From an uncultured Aquincola sp. (GTDB lineage Bacteria > Pseudomonadota > Gammaproteobacteria > Burkholderiales > Burkholderiaceae): 7,923 bases of DNA. Shown here piece after piece: positions 7,186-7,923 of this stretch (its first letter is position 1; every line of letters begins with the position of its first letter). The stretch is from positions 1-7,923 of the forward strand of contig CAKZXL010000703.1 of NCBI GenBank assembly GCA_937883885.1. The letters are read 5' to 3'. Below the pieces are notes generated by a model. The model searched no databases, was not told the origin of the DNA, and worked only from the letters and a program-made list of their open reading frames with translations. A program made the translations under genes and the position numbers.

Positions 7186-7198
7186 TGTCTATACAACT
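7183..7198. promoter_or_regulatory. Proximal HutC-type operator overlapping the hutU -10 box
   Basis: AGTTGTCTATACAACT is a 16-base palindrome with one mismatched pair (C7189/T7192). It overlaps the end of the -10 box and the expected start point, so a bound repressor would block polymerase. HutC repressors of other proteobacteria are known to respond to urocanate, the HutU substrate, which makes this a coherent substrate-inducible switch. Confidence 0.7.
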
Positions 7199-7223
7199 TG
7201 CCCGCCGCCGCCGGAGAATGCCC

Positions 7224-7923
7224 GTGAGCCACGCCGAAAATGCCGCCGATAGCCCCGCCGAACAGGCCCTGCGCAACGACCCCCGCTTCGACGCCAGCCG
7301 CGTGATCCGCGCGCCGCGCGGCAGCCAGCTGCACTGCAAGAACTGGCTGGCCGAGGCGGCGTTTCGCATGATCCAGAACAACCTCGACCCCGAGGTCGCG
7401 GAAAACCCCAGGCATCTGGTGGTCTACGGCGGCATCGGCCGCGCCGCGCGCGACTGGGCCTGCTTCGACCAGATCCTGGATTCGCTCAAGGCGCTGGAAG
7501 CCGACGAATCGCTGCTGATCCAGTCGGGCAAGCCGGTGGGCGTCTTCCAGACGCATGCCGACGCGCCGCGGGTGTTGATCGCCAACTCCAACCTGGTGCC
7601 CAAATGGGGCAATTGGGACCACTTCAATGAACTGGACCGCAAGGGCCTCTTCATGTACGGCCAGATGACGGCCGGCAGCTGGATCTACATCGGCAGCCAG
7701 GGCATCGTGCAAGGCACGTTTGAAACCTTCGTCGAGGCCGGCCGCCAGCATTACCAAAATGACTGGTCCGGCCGCTGGATCCTCACCGCCGGCCTGGGCG
7801 GCATGGGCGGGGCACAGCCGCTGGCAGCCACGCTGGCCGGCGCGGTGTCGCTGACCATCGAGTGCCAGCAAAGCAGCATCGACTTTCGCCTGCGCACCCG
7901 CTACCTGGACAAGCAGGCCCACA
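7224..7923 (+). CDS. hutU: Urocanate hydratase (urocanase), 5' part
   Basis: Cytosolic NAD-dependent enzyme (EC 4.2.1.49) converting urocanate to imidazolonepropionate, the second step of histidine degradation. The 233 residues present match the remembered Pseudomonas HutU closely: [74 protein letters not shown], and the NAD-binding Gly-rich segment [20 protein letters not shown] at about 188-207. The family is about 555-570 residues, so roughly 40% is present and the catalytic C-terminal part lies beyond the right edge. GTG 7224 is preferred as start because GGAG (7213-7216) is 7 bases upstream; ATG 7218 leaves only one base of spacing. The N-terminus is roughly 18 residues longer than in the Pseudomonas enzyme. 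It is probably the first gene of a hut operon. Confidence 0.96.
   Translation, partial: MSHAENAADSPAEQALRNDPRFDASRVIRAPRGSQLHCKNWLAEAAFRMIQNNLDPEVAENPRHLVVYGGIGRAARDWACFDQILDSLKALEADESLLIQSGKPVGVFQTHADAPRVLIANSNLVPKWGNWDHFNELDRKGLFMYGQMTAGSWIYIGSQGIVQGTFETFVEAGRQHYQNDWSGRWILTAGLGGMGGAQPLAATLAGAVSLTIECQQSSIDFRLRTRYLDKQAH

Overview
The window is very GC-rich, has strongly GC-biased third codon positions, and is packed with ordinary bacterial genes. The aliphatic amidase, the urocanase and the small DUF4287-like protein all look betaproteobacterial, most likely Burkholderiales (inferred from remembered family resemblance, not from a search). I see no tRNA, rRNA, CRISPR array, insertion sequence or phage module.

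Layout, left to right. (1) A soluble orphan hybrid histidine kinase with about four PAS domains, an HPK4-type transmitter and a C-terminal receiver occupies roughly 82-2703 (+). (2) After 91 bases holding a perfect TACGTC-N4-GACGTA palindrome comes a complete aliphatic amidase gene, amiE (2795-3829, +), with all catalytic residues present. (3) A 68-residue DUF4287-like gene (3836-4042, -) converges on amiE with 6 bases between the stop codons. (4) An unrecognised four-helix membrane protein with a cytoplasmic-looking coiled-coil tail runs at 4209-5174 (+). (5) A minus-strand group follows, in transcription order rhomboid protease (6684-6058), a 77-residue unknown protein (5987-5754) and an ankyrin-repeat protein (5702-5199). 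(6) A doubtful small Pro-rich open frame lies at 6807-7073 (+). (7) The 5' part of hutU (urocanate hydratase) starts at about 7224 and runs off the right edge. It is preceded by a good sigma-70-like promoter and two HutC-type palindromes.

How the parts may work together: amiE releases ammonia and a carboxylic acid from short aliphatic amides, and hutU carries out the second step of histidine breakdown, which also yields ammonia. Both are catabolic nitrogen/carbon functions with palindromic operator candidates upstream. The hut control region is the best-supported regulatory feature: a repressor on the proximal site would cover the -10 box and start point. The hybrid kinase has no visible partner regulator in the window, and its proximity to amiE is only suggestive. 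No clearly new multi-gene system can be shown here. The least explained items are the four-helix membrane/coiled-coil protein, the amiE upstream palindrome and the small proteins.
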